Source of the DNA: Pseudomonadota bacterium | GTDB taxonomy: Bacteria; Pseudomonadota; Gammaproteobacteria; Burkholderiales; Burkholderiaceae_B | Direction: 5' to 3' | NCBI GenBank assembly: GCA_023440825.1 | Contig: JAEXRL010000027.1 | Coordinates: 29,524-93,523 of the forward strand | DNA: 64,000 nucleotides | Shown: positions 53,010 through 62,253 of the stretch, piece after piece | Numbering within the stretch: the stretch's first letter is position 1 | Layout of the letters: every line of letters starts with the position of its first letter | Translations under genes and position numbers: made by a program | Notes under the pieces: generated by a model | Seen by the model: the letters and a program-made list of their open reading frames with translations, nothing else | The model's database searches: none | Told to the model about the DNA's origin: nothing

Positions 53010-53975
53010 TTAATCCGCTTTAATATTGTGTCTTTCCACCACTGCCTGCCACTTTTGTAAATCCTTCTTCAACAGTTCGGAGAAATCATCAGGACTTAAC
53101 ATATATGGAGTCACCTCAGCTTGCTTAAATGCGGCATTAAGCTCGGCGTTGCCCAAAGCTTTTTGAATACCCCGGCTCAGCACGTCTTGCACCTGGGCAG
53201 TCAAACCAGCCGGTGCTAACAAGCCATACCAGGTGAACTCATTAAAGTTGCTGACTCCTTGCTCACTAAATGTCGGCACCTCAGGTAATGCGTCAATTCT
53301 ATTTACGCCCGTAATAGCTAAGGCACGTAAAGAATTTGCTTTCACCAAGGGAATGGCACCAGGTGCAGTAGAAACCATAATATCCACATGACCCGCCACC
53401 ACGTCACCTAAAGCCTGACCGGTACCGTTATAGGGGATATGCTGCATATCTAAGCCGATGGCTTCCTGCATCAATACACCCGTCATATGCGTTAAAGTAC
53501 CCGTACCGCCAGAAGCAATATTGAAGTCCTCGGGCTTGGCCTTCACCTGCTCCACCATTTCTTGCATGTTTTGCAGCGACAACTCAGGATTGGCGAGCAG
53601 AATTAAAGGCGTACGGCCCACGGTGCCAACAGCAGAAAAATCATCAATCGGGTCATAAGGCAAGGTTTTCAATACGGCCGGATTAATAACATGAGGCGTA
53701 TCGGCCAATAACAAGGTATACCCATCGGAGGGAGCCCGAGCGACGAACGCCGTCCCAATTGATGCGGCTGCCCCAGGCTTGTTTTCCACGATCACTGTCT
53801 GCCCCAACTCCTCGCCCAGTGCACGCCCAAACTGACGGGCAATAATGTCTGAGGCTCCTCCTGCCGCATACGGGACAATCAAACGTATAGGCCTTTCTGG
53901 ATAAGACTGTGCGTAGGCGGTTCCCGCCCCAATGCAACACGCCAAAATACCGTAACCTAGAACATGTCTCAACAT
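53010..53975 (-). CDS. Bug/TctC-family periplasmic substrate-binding protein
   Basis: A 321-aa protein with a signal peptide (about residues 1-22, cleavage near AYA-Q). The mature start SYPERPIRLIVPYAAGGASDI and the segment YNGTGQALGDVVAGHVDIM are typical of the Bordetella uptake gene family. No TctA/TctB membrane components are next to it, as is common for orphan Bug proteins in Alcaligenaceae. By family, the ligand is a small carboxylate or amide. It follows the PLP enzyme by 25 bases. Confidence 0.93.
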   Translation of the reverse strand: MLRHVLGYGILACCIGAGTAYAQSYPERPIRLIVPYAAGGASDIIARQFGRALGEELGQTVIVENKPGAAASIGTAFVARAPSDGYTLLLADTPHVINPAVLKTLPYDPIDDFSAVGTVGRTPLILLANPELSLQNMQEMVEQVKAKPEDFNIASGGTGTLTHMTGVLMQEAIGLDMQHIPYNGTGQALGDVVAGHVDIMVSTAPGAIPLVKANSLRALAITGVNRIDALPEVPTFSEQGVSNFNEFTWYGLLAPAGLTAQVQDVLSRGIQKALGNAELNAAFKQAEVTPYMLSPDDFSELLKKDLQKWQAVVERHNIKAD

Positions 53976-54000
53976 GACTTCACTCCTTTACCTGATGATT

Positions 54001-55305
54001 TCAATTATTAGTGCTGTGTCCCAGCAAAATTTCACTTGCTAGATCAAGCCGTTGCAAATACATGCTGGCCTGCTGCAGGCTACTTTCCACTGCCGTCACA
54101 ACCGTGCTTATTCCGCCACAACGCTCTATGGCTGAATGAATAGGTTTTAAGCGTAAGGCTGCGCTCGCGCCCGTATGTCCGTGAGTGTTCGTTGTTAACA
54201 TCCTATGGTTCTGAAGCATCAAAACACCAACTAATGCACTCAGCTCGTAGGGAACTAACGCACACTCTTGCGGCGTTAAGCCGGCATGCTGGCATGCATA
54301 ATCAAACATGGCGTTTTCGCTAATCAATGCCCCTAACAAAGTCGTTTCTATCGCCAACTCGGGTAGGCGTCTGCTCAAGGCTTCCCGCAACAAATTCGCC
54401 TCCTTTGCCTCCTGCCCAAGGCTGCTAGGCAGATAGTTTTGCAGCGCTCGAAAAATTCCTGCTATAACTGGGGCTCGAGCCTCTAGCCCCAGCTCAAAAG
54501 CGCTAGCTTGAACACGCGCGATAAGCTCAGGCTCTCCTGCCATCATCCCAGCCCTGGGGCCACACATCCCTGCTTTATCACTATTACTAATGCTAAGCTC
54601 GGCACCCAGTTCAAGGCTAAGCTTCCCTCCAGCTAATACAGGTCTGACCCGCGCTCCATACGCCTCATCCAGTAAGGTCACCGCTCCTTGGGCTTGAGCC
54701 ATTTGTATAGCAGCCTGAATATCCTCATCTGCCAGAAGCTGCAACTCACTGGTAACGGTAGTAATGACCATCAACGCGGGCTGATACGTGTGCAACGCCA
54801 GCGCCAGCTCCTGCAAGCTGTCAAATTCATGTAGCGCAACCTGCGAGATCAAACTACCGCGTCGTAATGAAGCATGAGATCTCCCAGCTTTAGGCACAAA
54901 GGACAAGACAGCTCGATTGGCTGACAAGGCTCTGACCGTTGCCACAATTCCCGCACTAGTACGATTAAAAAAAGCCGTTGCATGATGATCACGGGCACCA
55001 AGATGACTCAGGCAAGCTTTATGAATCTGATCGTAATACAGACTGGTACCCACCCACTCCTCGGCCATTCCATCCAGATCTTCGGGCAGTAAGGGGTAGT
55101 CCCGACAATTACCTGTAAACACGCCTAGGGAATGCATTCCACCACGACGTACATGATTGGCTGCTAGAGTTTGACAGTGTTTCAAACGCTTAGCATCCTG
55201 CACACTGGACGATAAAATCCGACCTCGCGCATAACCCAAGGCAGCCTCAATCTGATTACCGTACTTATCTTGACGCGGCATATCCATTTTCATTACCCAC
55301 ACCAT
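54001..55305 (-). CDS. PLP-dependent enzyme, SelA/aminotransferase-V-like fold
   Basis: A 434-aa fold-type I PLP enzyme. The cofactor motif LLDEAYGARV (Asp213) and the probable Schiff-base Lys244 in SNSDKAGMCGPRAG are visible, an arrangement closest to SelA-like and related lyases rather than classical transaminases. The substrate cannot be deduced. The start is ambiguous: ATG codons at 55305, 55293, 55287 and 55281 are in frame and none has a strong Shine-Dalgarno. It probably forms a unit with the Bug protein downstream (25 bases), which suggests that it acts on the imported compound. Confidence 0.6.
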   Translation of the reverse strand: MVWVMKMDMPRQDKYGNQIEAALGYARGRILSSSVQDAKRLKHCQTLAANHVRRGGMHSLGVFTGNCRDYPLLPEDLDGMAEEWVGTSLYYDQIHKACLSHLGARDHHATAFFNRTSAGIVATVRALSANRAVLSFVPKAGRSHASLRRGSLISQVALHEFDSLQELALALHTYQPALMVITTVTSELQLLADEDIQAAIQMAQAQGAVTLLDEAYGARVRPVLAGGKLSLELGAELSISNSDKAGMCGPRAGMMAGEPELIARVQASAFELGLEARAPVIAGIFRALQNYLPSSLGQEAKEANLLREALSRRLPELAIETTLLGALISENAMFDYACQHAGLTPQECALVPYELSALVGVLMLQNHRMLTTNTHGHTGASAALRLKPIHSAIERCGGISTVVTAVESSLQQASMYLQRLDLASEILLGHSTNN

Positions 55306-55610
55306 TTATCTACAGATAAGCAAATCATAGCCAGAGCAAATACGATCAACAAGATCACTCATTAGCACCCATAGCGTAAAAAAAACTTACGTAATTTAAT
55401 GGTGCTGATGACTGTACATACTTCTTTCGTCCTCATCAGCGCTTCAAAACAAGGCCTTTAATCCGGCCTCACGCTTACGTCAAGCTCCCCCTTATACACG
55501 TACATGTTATAGGGTCGTTTAAGTGGATATACGGCCTATTAGACTTGAATCGACATCCCCACAATGATAAAAAGAAACACCAACGACAACGATTATCATT
55601 ATTATTTACT
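55306..55610. promoter_or_regulatory. PLP-enzyme / siderophore-receptor divergent region with Fur-box-like sequence
   Basis: A 305-base gap. Toward the receptor gene a promoter-like TTGAAT (55545-55550), 17 bases, TAAAAA (55568-55573) is followed by GATTATCATTATTATTT (about 55591-55607), which fits three NATWAT hexamers of a Fur box. Its position just downstream of the -10 and directly before the ATG would block transcription when iron is sufficient. The left part has no recognised site for the PLP enzyme gene. Confidence 0.7.
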
Positions 55611-57740
55611 ATGAAACTACTACCTAAACTCGGCTTACTGCTCTGCACACCTGTTGCCTGGGCACAGACTGCAAGCACTCCCTCGCCCCCGACAAGCTCG
55701 CTATCCACCATAGAGATTAAGGCCAGTCAATACCTTGACCTGGCCCCTGCTTACGAAGGCAATCATATTGCCACTGGGGGTAATCTGGGGCTGTTGGGAA
55801 ATCGCGATGTAATGAATACGCCCTTTAGCACGATTAACTACACCAGTGACTACATTGAAGATTTACAAGGTCAGGAACTGCGTATACTCATCAGCAAAAA
55901 CGATCCTTCAGTACAGACGCCTGGCGCTGGGGGTACTGGTGGTAAAGACACACTGTATATACGCGGGTTTCGTGCCGGTGATGTATCTCTAAATGGTTTA
56001 CAGGGCTTGACCAGTGGACGCCGCCTCATGGCCATTGCAGAACGTTTAGAAATCCTCAAAGGTCCATCTGCCGTCTTACACGGCATGAACGCCAGCAATG
56101 ACGTGGGTGGTTCTATCAACTTGGTTAGCAAGCGCGCACCGGACACGCCCATTAATCGTCTGACCCTATCGTATGTCCAGCCCTCTCAGCTGGGCACCCA
56201 TCTGGATGTAAGTCGACGATTCGGACAATCACAAGAGCTGGGTATACGCGTCAATGGGGTATTTAAAGATGGAGAAGGCATAGTCGATCACCGTGTCAAT
56301 CGAGATAAGTTAATCGCCTTGGGCACAGACTACCGGCTAGGAGCTTTACAGCTCTCCGCGGATCTCTATCATCTGGAAGAATATATATCAGGGCTCAATC
56401 GTGGGGTACGACTTGCCCCACCACTGCAGAAAAACCCGCTTCCCCAAGCCCCCAAGGGAAATGTTTTACTGGGTGTTCCCTGGGCAGCTGGGACTACACG
56501 AGAAACGACTGCTTTGCTCCGTGCTGACTGGGCTGCCAGTGATAATCTTGCTTTGTATGCGGCAACAGGCTACAGCAAGTCCGAACTGCGCAACTACAAT
56601 ACCAAAGGCAGCACCTTGCTGAACGAACAGGGCGATTTGCGGCTTGTGGCCACGCGCAGAAACAACCGGGGCTATAACCTTTCCGCCAATACTGGACTGT
56701 TCTATAACTTTGATACGGGAGCCATTAGCCACACCATCAGCGCAGGACTGGATTGGTACCGTAAAAGCCTACGCACCGATAACACCTCTATCGCGGGCTG
56801 GTCAGATACCATCAATATTTACGATCCGGTCTATCCAAAAAAACCGTATATTCCTTTTACCGGCTTACGTGCACCCAATATTACGCATTTATATAGCGCG
56901 GCGATTGCGGACACACTTGCTCTGGATAATGGAAAATATCAACTTACCCTGGGTTTACGTCAACAATGGGTCAGTCATAAGGATACCAGCGGCAATCAGA
57001 GCCCTTACAAAAAAAATGCCTTAAGCCCAAGTATCGCAGCTCTGTGGCAACTCAGAGACGACTGGATGCTCTATGCCAATTACACCGAGGGGCTGACAGA
57101 GGGCATGATAGTGGGCGATGATTATGCTAACGAAGGTGAGGTATTTGGCCCTCAAGCTACCCGCCAATATGAGCTGGGCATGAAGTATGACCGAGGCGAC
57201 TATGCCGTCACGGCCGCCTTGTTTGATATTGCCCAACCCAATCGTTATGAAAGCGCCCAACAGTTCAATGGTAAACCCAGGCTCAATTACGACGGACGCC
57301 AAAGAAATCGTGGTGTAGAACTGCAAGTATTTGGACAAATCAGCCAGCACTGGCGATTAACAGGCGGTTTGGCCTATTTACAACCGAAAATCACTAAATC
57401 CAGTAACTCAAGTACACAGGGGCGCGATGCTGTGGGCTTATCACGCTGGGTCGCGAAAGCAGGCATAGAATGGGATACCCCTTTCGCCCATGGCCTTACC
57501 CTGAACGCCAACATCAGCAGTCTATCTAAGCAGTATGTGGATGCACGCAACAGCTATTACATTCCAGGCGTCACCACGTACGACGTGGGTCTACGATATA
57601 AAACACGCCTTGCAGGCAATGACTTAACCTTACGTGCCAGTCTGGAAAACATCACCAACAAAGCCTACTGGGTGGTGCCGTTTAGTAATGGACAAGGCTC
57701 ACCTCGAACGTTCTTGGCCTCTGCAACGCTCAGCTTTTAA
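55611..57740 (+). CDS. TonB-dependent ferric-siderophore receptor
   Basis: A 709-aa outer-membrane receptor. Signal peptide about 1-20. The plug domain includes DTLYIRGFRAGDVSLNG, RLEILKGPSAVLHGM and VGGSINLVSKRAPD, typical siderophore-receptor plug motifs; the C-terminus is a beta-barrel ending ATLSF with terminal Phe. The ATG at 55611 fits the signal peptide; the 22 upstream residues in frame would need a TTG. No Shine-Dalgarno is visible before the ATG, and the upstream bases are a Fur-box-like sequence. No siderophore synthesis genes are nearby. Confidence 0.9.
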   Translation: MKLLPKLGLLLCTPVAWAQTASTPSPPTSSLSTIEIKASQYLDLAPAYEGNHIATGGNLGLLGNRDVMNTPFSTINYTSDYIEDLQGQELRILISKNDPSVQTPGAGGTGGKDTLYIRGFRAGDVSLNGLQGLTSGRRLMAIAERLEILKGPSAVLHGMNASNDVGGSINLVSKRAPDTPINRLTLSYVQPSQLGTHLDVSRRFGQSQELGIRVNGVFKDGEGIVDHRVNRDKLIALGTDYRLGALQLSADLYHLEEYISGLNRGVRLAPPLQKNPLPQAPKGNVLLGVPWAAGTTRETTALLRADWAASDNLALYAATGYSKSELRNYNTKGSTLLNEQGDLRLVATRRNNRGYNLSANTGLFYNFDTGAISHTISAGLDWYRKSLRTDNTSIAGWSDTINIYDPVYPKKPYIPFTGLRAPNITHLYSAAIADTLALDNGKYQLTLGLRQQWVSHKDTSGNQSPYKKNALSPSIAALWQLRDDWMLYANYTEGLTEGMIVGDDYANEGEVFGPQATRQYELGMKYDRGDYAVTAALFDIAQPNRYESAQQFNGKPRLNYDGRQRNRGVELQVFGQISQHWRLTGGLAYLQPKITKSSNSSTQGRDAVGLSRWVAKAGIEWDTPFAHGLTLNANISSLSKQYVDARNSYYIPGVTTYDVGLRYKTRLAGNDLTLRASLENITNKAYWVVPFSNGQGSPRTFLASATLSF

Positions 57741-57755
57741 ACTGATTGATACCTA

Positions 57756-57784
57756 GCCCTAAAAATGGTCTTCTTTTTTAGGGC
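57756..57784. terminator. Hairpin terminator between receptor gene and Hsp15 gene
   Basis: GCCCTAAAAA and TTTTTAGGGC form a ten-base-pair stem with a nine-base loop. It lies 15 bases after the receptor stop and 21 bases before the Hsp15 stop, so it may serve both convergent genes. Its As and Ts are within the stem, as is common in bidirectional terminators. Confidence 0.75.
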
Positions 57785-57805
57785 CAGGGGACGAAAAGCT
57801 GAAGA

Positions 57806-58186
57806 CTAACGCCCACGCGCCCGTTCTATTTGTCGTCTATCTCGTTTGGTGGGCCGACCATCTGTGTACGCCAAGGCTGGCTCTGGTGCCAAACGCCTTT
57901 GCTCAGCAGCGTACTGTCTGGCCGCTGCACTGTCAGGAGTTTCTTCATAAAGCAGTTGCGCTACCGTTGCAGGGCCACGGACAGCGCTCAAGGCCAAGAC
58001 ATTCACCAACATAGGCGGGACTTGTTTTTGTATACGTATTAGATCGCCAACCTGCACTTCACGTGCAGGCTTTGCGGGTAAACCATTGACTTCGACACGC
58101 CCTTTATTTATTTCCTGCACAGCCAAAGAGCGTGTTTTATAAAAGCGCGCTGCCCATAACCACTTATCTAAACGAAGTTTCTCCAT
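57806..58186 (-). CDS. hslR: Hsp15, ribosome-associated S4-domain heat-shock protein
   Basis: A 126-aa RNA-binding protein. The S4 domain occupies about residues 3-70 (MEKLRLDKWLWAARFYKTRSLAVQEINKGRVEVNG), followed by a basic C-terminal tail (TKRDRRQIERARGR). Hsp15 rescues stalled 50S subunits carrying peptidyl-tRNA in E. coli. It is convergent with the siderophore receptor and adjacent to the glc genes. Confidence 0.95.
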   Translation of the reverse strand: MEKLRLDKWLWAARFYKTRSLAVQEINKGRVEVNGLPAKPAREVQVGDLIRIQKQVPPMLVNVLALSAVRGPATVAQLLYEETPDSAAARQYAAEQRRLAPEPALAYTDGRPTKRDRRQIERARGR

Positions 58187-58245
58187 GCCTTACCTTTGTG
58201 ATGATCTACGTCCTAGCCTCAACATATCATAGATCCCACCGTTTC

Positions 58246-59469
58246 TTAAGGCTCTAGCGCCTGCTCCAATAGTTCGATCCAGTGATGTACCGGAGTGCGT
58301 CCAGCCCCTTGCAAATGCATTTGGCAGCCTATATTTGCCGTCGCAATTACATCGGGCTTATCGCTTTCCAGTGCAGCCATTTTTCGATCACGCAGGCGGC
58401 GTGAGATATCAGGCTCAGTAATCGAGTAAGTCCCCGCCGAACCGCAACACAAATGCCCATCGGGCACAGCGGTAAGCGTAAATCCTAGACGTTGCAAGAC
58501 ACCCTCAACCCGCCCCGACAACTTTTGCGCATGCTGCAAACTACAAGGACAATGAAATGCCAAACGCTGACCGCGAGTGCTCACATCCAGCTGTTCTAAA
58601 TCCAGTTGCTCCAGATACTCGACCAAGTCTACTGCTTTGGCACTGATTACCTGAGCCTTAGCCGCATAGTCTGGATCCTGACTGAGCAAACTGCCATACT
58701 CTTTCACGAACGCCCCACAGCCACTGGCGGTTTGCACAATCGCTTCACAGCCTTTTTCTAAAGCGGGCCACCATGCATCAATATTGCGTCTGGCTCGCTG
58801 TAAGCCTTTTTCCTGCTCATTCAGGTGGTAGTCGGTGGCGCCACAACATGTGGCGTTCTGAACCACATGGACACTCACCCCCAAACGATCCAGGACGCGC
58901 GCGGTCGCCGCATTGGTATTGGGTGAAAGACTGCTTTGGACACAACCGTCCAGCAACATGATCTTACGCTCGTGGCGGGGCATAGGGTAAGATTTGGCTG
59001 GCGTAATATGGGCAGGAATATGCTCTGCCAAAGAAGCTGGCAATAAGGGTCTAGCTAGCTGACCCACTTTTAGCAAACGCTGAAAACGGCTGGCCTCAGG
59101 CACAACACGCTTTAATGCCTCACGTTTGAGGCGCTGTTTGAAGGGACGTTTAACCTGATCTTCTACGACGGCCCGCCCTATGTCTAATAAGGCATGATAG
59201 TTCACACCAGAAGGACAGGTCGTTTCACAGTTTCGACAAGTTAAACAGCGATCCAAATGTTGTTGCACGACTGGACTGGCAGGCTCACCTTCCAGCAAGT
59301 TTTTTATTAAATAAATACGCCCTCGGGGGCCATCCAGCTCGTTACCCTGATCCAGATAGGTAGGACAGGTTGCATTACAGAACCCACAATGAACACAGGA
59401 ACGCAAAATACGTTCCGCCTCTTGGGCACGTGGCAAGGTTTTGGCCCAGGGACTTAGATTAGTTTGCAT
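58246..59469 (-). CDS. glcF: Glycolate oxidase iron-sulfur subunit GlcF
   Basis: A 407-aa iron-sulfur subunit. Two [4Fe-4S] motifs are present: CVHCGFCNATCPTY and CLTCRNCETTCPSG. Two CCG domains follow (ATCCGATDY and HLCCGSAGTYS). It passes electrons from the glycolate dehydrogenase to the quinone pool. Third gene of the glcDEF operon, with 11 bases to glcE. Confidence 0.96.
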   Translation of the reverse strand: MQTNLSPWAKTLPRAQEAERILRSCVHCGFCNATCPTYLDQGNELDGPRGRIYLIKNLLEGEPASPVVQQHLDRCLTCRNCETTCPSGVNYHALLDIGRAVVEDQVKRPFKQRLKREALKRVVPEASRFQRLLKVGQLARPLLPASLAEHIPAHITPAKSYPMPRHERKIMLLDGCVQSSLSPNTNAATARVLDRLGVSVHVVQNATCCGATDYHLNEQEKGLQRARRNIDAWWPALEKGCEAIVQTASGCGAFVKEYGSLLSQDPDYAAKAQVISAKAVDLVEYLEQLDLEQLDVSTRGQRLAFHCPCSLQHAQKLSGRVEGVLQRLGFTLTAVPDGHLCCGSAGTYSITEPDISRRLRDRKMAALESDKPDVIATANIGCQMHLQGAGRTPVHHWIELLEQALEP

Positions 59470-59480
59470 AGTTGTCCTTC

Positions 59481-60548
59481 TTATAAGCCAGGATACAGAC
59501 GACCGGGGTTAAAAATACCGTGTGGATCCAGACGCTGCTTAAGTTGTTGATGAAAGCGCATTAACGCTGGTTCCAGAGTAGCGAAATGACCAGTCTGCTT
59601 GGCATCGCCATAACGTGTCGCATGCCCACCTTGCTGCTGAGCCAAGCTATGAATAAGCTCGTCAGGTGCATCGGACTTCAACCAGACCTGTGTGCCCCCC
59701 CAGTCGAATAAGCCCTCACCGGGCCAATCCGCTTGCGGCGCATCCACACCTTGAGCGATACGCCATAAAGGTCGTGGATCATGAAAAAACGGTAACTCTA
59801 ACTCGCGCACTTGCTCCCAAAAATCAGGCTGCTCCGGCTCACCACCAATGGCCTCTACGGCTTGGCTAACTGAGCTTTCCCCCCCTTCGAAACGCACATG
59901 CAAGTATTCATGGGTATATAAGGCAGCACTCACCGGGTAAGACTGTCGCTGCCACGCCAAAAGCAGAGCCTGGCTTTGTGCCGGTGTCGCTGCAATACGG
60001 CGAGCCACCCTGCTACGAGGTTCCGGTAATAATTTGAGAGAGACCTCGGTAATCACACCTAAGGTACCCATAGAGCCAGCCATTAAGCGCGAGACATCAT
60101 AGCCCGCCACATTTTTCATCACTTGCCCACCAAAACGCAAATGCTTGGCATCGCCCGTAATGAGACGACAGCCCAGTACATAATCGCGCACCGCTCCCGC
60201 CCAAGGGCGACGAGGGCCGGATAGGCCACTGGCCACTACCCCGCCTAATGTTGCTTTACCAGCAAAAAAAGCAGGCTCAAATGGCAAGTATTGCCCTTGC
60301 GCATGCAGCACATCAGCCAATGCCTGCACGCTTGTGCCTGCACGTACACTGACTACGAGCTCAGAGGGGTCATAATCCACGACTCCTTGGTGTTGCGTAA
60401 GATGCAAAGGCTGTGCACTGACAGGATGTCCTAAAAAGGCTTTGCTGCCGCCACCACAAATGGCCAAAGGCTGCTTTTGGCTGACCGCAGCCTGTACCTG
60501 TTCAAGCAATAGGTCTGTCTGGTCCTGATCAATCATCGCTACACTCAT
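59481..60548 (-). CDS. glcE: Glycolate oxidase subunit GlcE
   Basis: A 355-aa FAD-binding subunit. The FAD-binding segment LAICGGGSKAFLG and TLGGVVASGLSGPRRPWAGAVRDYVLG are typical of GlcE, which resembles a shorter GlcD. Its ATG overlaps the glcD stop by one base (TAATG), so it is translationally coupled. Acts with GlcD and GlcF in the inner membrane. Confidence 0.96.
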   Translation of the reverse strand: MSVAMIDQDQTDLLLEQVQAAVSQKQPLAICGGGSKAFLGHPVSAQPLHLTQHQGVVDYDPSELVVSVRAGTSVQALADVLHAQGQYLPFEPAFFAGKATLGGVVASGLSGPRRPWAGAVRDYVLGCRLITGDAKHLRFGGQVMKNVAGYDVSRLMAGSMGTLGVITEVSLKLLPEPRSRVARRIAATPAQSQALLLAWQRQSYPVSAALYTHEYLHVRFEGGESSVSQAVEAIGGEPEQPDFWEQVRELELPFFHDPRPLWRIAQGVDAPQADWPGEGLFDWGGTQVWLKSDAPDELIHSLAQQQGGHATRYGDAKQTGHFATLEPALMRFHQQLKQRLDPHGIFNPGRLYPGL

Positions 60549-62047
60549 TAGAATCGCTCCAGCTCGGGAAATGGCATTTGCCCCTGATGGATATGCATGG
60601 CACCAAACTCAGCACAACGATTTAAGGTTGGAATATTTTTACCTGGATTAAGTAAACCCTCAGCGTCAAACGCTGCCTTCACTGAATGAAAGTAGGTCAA
60701 CTCATCGCTATTGAATTGCACGCACATTTGGTTAATTTTTTCACGTCCTACGCCATGCTCGCCCGTAATTGTGCCCCCCACTTCTACGCATAGTTCGAGA
60801 ATCTTTCCGCCCAAGGCTTCCGCCTGTTCCAACTGGCCAGGCTCATTTGCATCGAACAGAATCAAGGGATGCATATTGCCATCGCCAGCATGAAATACGT
60901 TAGCCACGCGCAAACCATACTCCTCTGATAGCTCGGTAATACGCGTGAGGACAAATGACAGTTGACGTCTAGGAATCGTGCCATCCATACAGTAATAATC
61001 AGGAGAGATTCGACCGACTGCCGGGAACGCATTTTTTCGTCCCGCCCAAAAACGCTGACGCTCCTGGGGGTCATGGGCGACCCTGACATCATCTGCGCCA
61101 GCCAAGCGCATAATCTGCTCAACCTGGGCACATTCGTCTATAACGTCGCTTTCAACCCCATCGATTTCACAGAGTAAAATAGCAGCGGCATCGACTGGGT
61201 AGCCCGCCTGTATAAAGTCTTCCGCTGCACGAATAGACATGTTGTCCATCATTTCCAGACCAGCCGGCACGATACCCGCTCCGATAATATCGGCTACCGC
61301 TCTGGCGGCGGCGTCTACGCTGGAATAACTGCCTAATAACACCTTGGTGCATTGTGGACGGGTTAGTAGCTTTACTGTAATTTCCGTCACAATACCCAAC
61401 ATGCCCTCAGAGCCAGTAAACAAGGCCATGAAATCATATCCAGCCGCATCCAACGCATGAGAGCCCAGCGTCATGAGCTCTCCGTCTACCGTGACAACTT
61501 CTAGCTGTAAAATATTATGTACGGTCAGACCGTATTTTAGACAATGCACTCCACCGGCGTTTTCCGCCACATTACCGCCAATAGAACAGGCTATCTGAGA
61601 GGAGGGGTCGGGTGCATAGTACATATTGAACGGAGCGGCCGCCTCGGAAATTGCCAGATTACGTACACCTGGCTGCACCCGTGCAATGCCAGCATCGGGA
61701 TTTACTTCCAAAATACGATTAAGACGCGCTAATACTAGCAATATGCCTTTCTCCAAGGGCAAGGCACCACCCGACAAACCGGTTCCAGCGCCACGAGCAA
61801 CAACAGGCACCCCCATACGGCAAGCCAGCCTCATCAGGGCTTGTACTTGCTGAGTAGTTTCAGGCAAGGCCACCAGTAAAGGTGTCGTTCTGTATGCTGA
61901 TAAGCCGTCACATTCATATGGGCGCAGCTCAACAGGACGATGCAAAATTTGCAAGCTTGGAATTTCATCGCGGATAGCCGTCAATAACAACTGCTTGTCT
62001 ACCGCAGGTAAAGCACCATCTATGTGCTCGTCATATAACAAACTCAT
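60548..62047 (-). CDS. glcD: Glycolate oxidase subunit GlcD
   Basis: A 499-aa catalytic FAD subunit that oxidises glycolate to glyoxylate. The FAD-binding motif VVARGAGTGLSGGALPLEKGILLVL and the segments CSIGGNVAENAGGVHCLKYG and GEHGVGREK match the family. The C-terminal FAD-linked oxidase domain is complete. First gene of glcDEF, divergent from a GntR-type regulator. Confidence 0.97.
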   Translation of the reverse strand: MSLLYDEHIDGALPAVDKQLLLTAIRDEIPSLQILHRPVELRPYECDGLSAYRTTPLLVALPETTQQVQALMRLACRMGVPVVARGAGTGLSGGALPLEKGILLVLARLNRILEVNPDAGIARVQPGVRNLAISEAAAPFNMYYAPDPSSQIACSIGGNVAENAGGVHCLKYGLTVHNILQLEVVTVDGELMTLGSHALDAAGYDFMALFTGSEGMLGIVTEITVKLLTRPQCTKVLLGSYSSVDAAARAVADIIGAGIVPAGLEMMDNMSIRAAEDFIQAGYPVDAAAILLCEIDGVESDVIDECAQVEQIMRLAGADDVRVAHDPQERQRFWAGRKNAFPAVGRISPDYYCMDGTIPRRQLSFVLTRITELSEEYGLRVANVFHAGDGNMHPLILFDANEPGQLEQAEALGGKILELCVEVGGTITGEHGVGREKINQMCVQFNSDELTYFHSVKAAFDAEGLLNPGKNIPTLNRCAEFGAMHIHQGQMPFPELERF

Positions 62048-62253
62048 CCCCTTCTCCCTTCTGATCTATAGCCCTATGCTCACTACATCATAAACAAGCC
62101 AGGCAGCTTCTCCAAGCACCCAAAGCTATGGTCAGACCAGTTTATAACTAGACCTATAGCTGAAATCAATATATACACTGTAAAATCAATGAGCTTAAGC
62201 AGGAAAACAGGGATACTATCCCCCACAAAAACCCTGGTCTGACCACTAGAATA
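62048..62253. promoter_or_regulatory. glcD / regulator divergent control region with two operators
   Basis: Two palindromes of the FadR/GntR type TGGTCNGACCA are present: TGGTCAGACCA at 62129-62139 and TGGTCTGACCA at 62235-62245. One is near the glcD side and one is eight bases before the regulator ATG. This supports repression or activation of glcDEF and direct autoregulation by the divergent regulator. No Shine-Dalgarno is visible before the regulator ATG. Confidence 0.85.
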
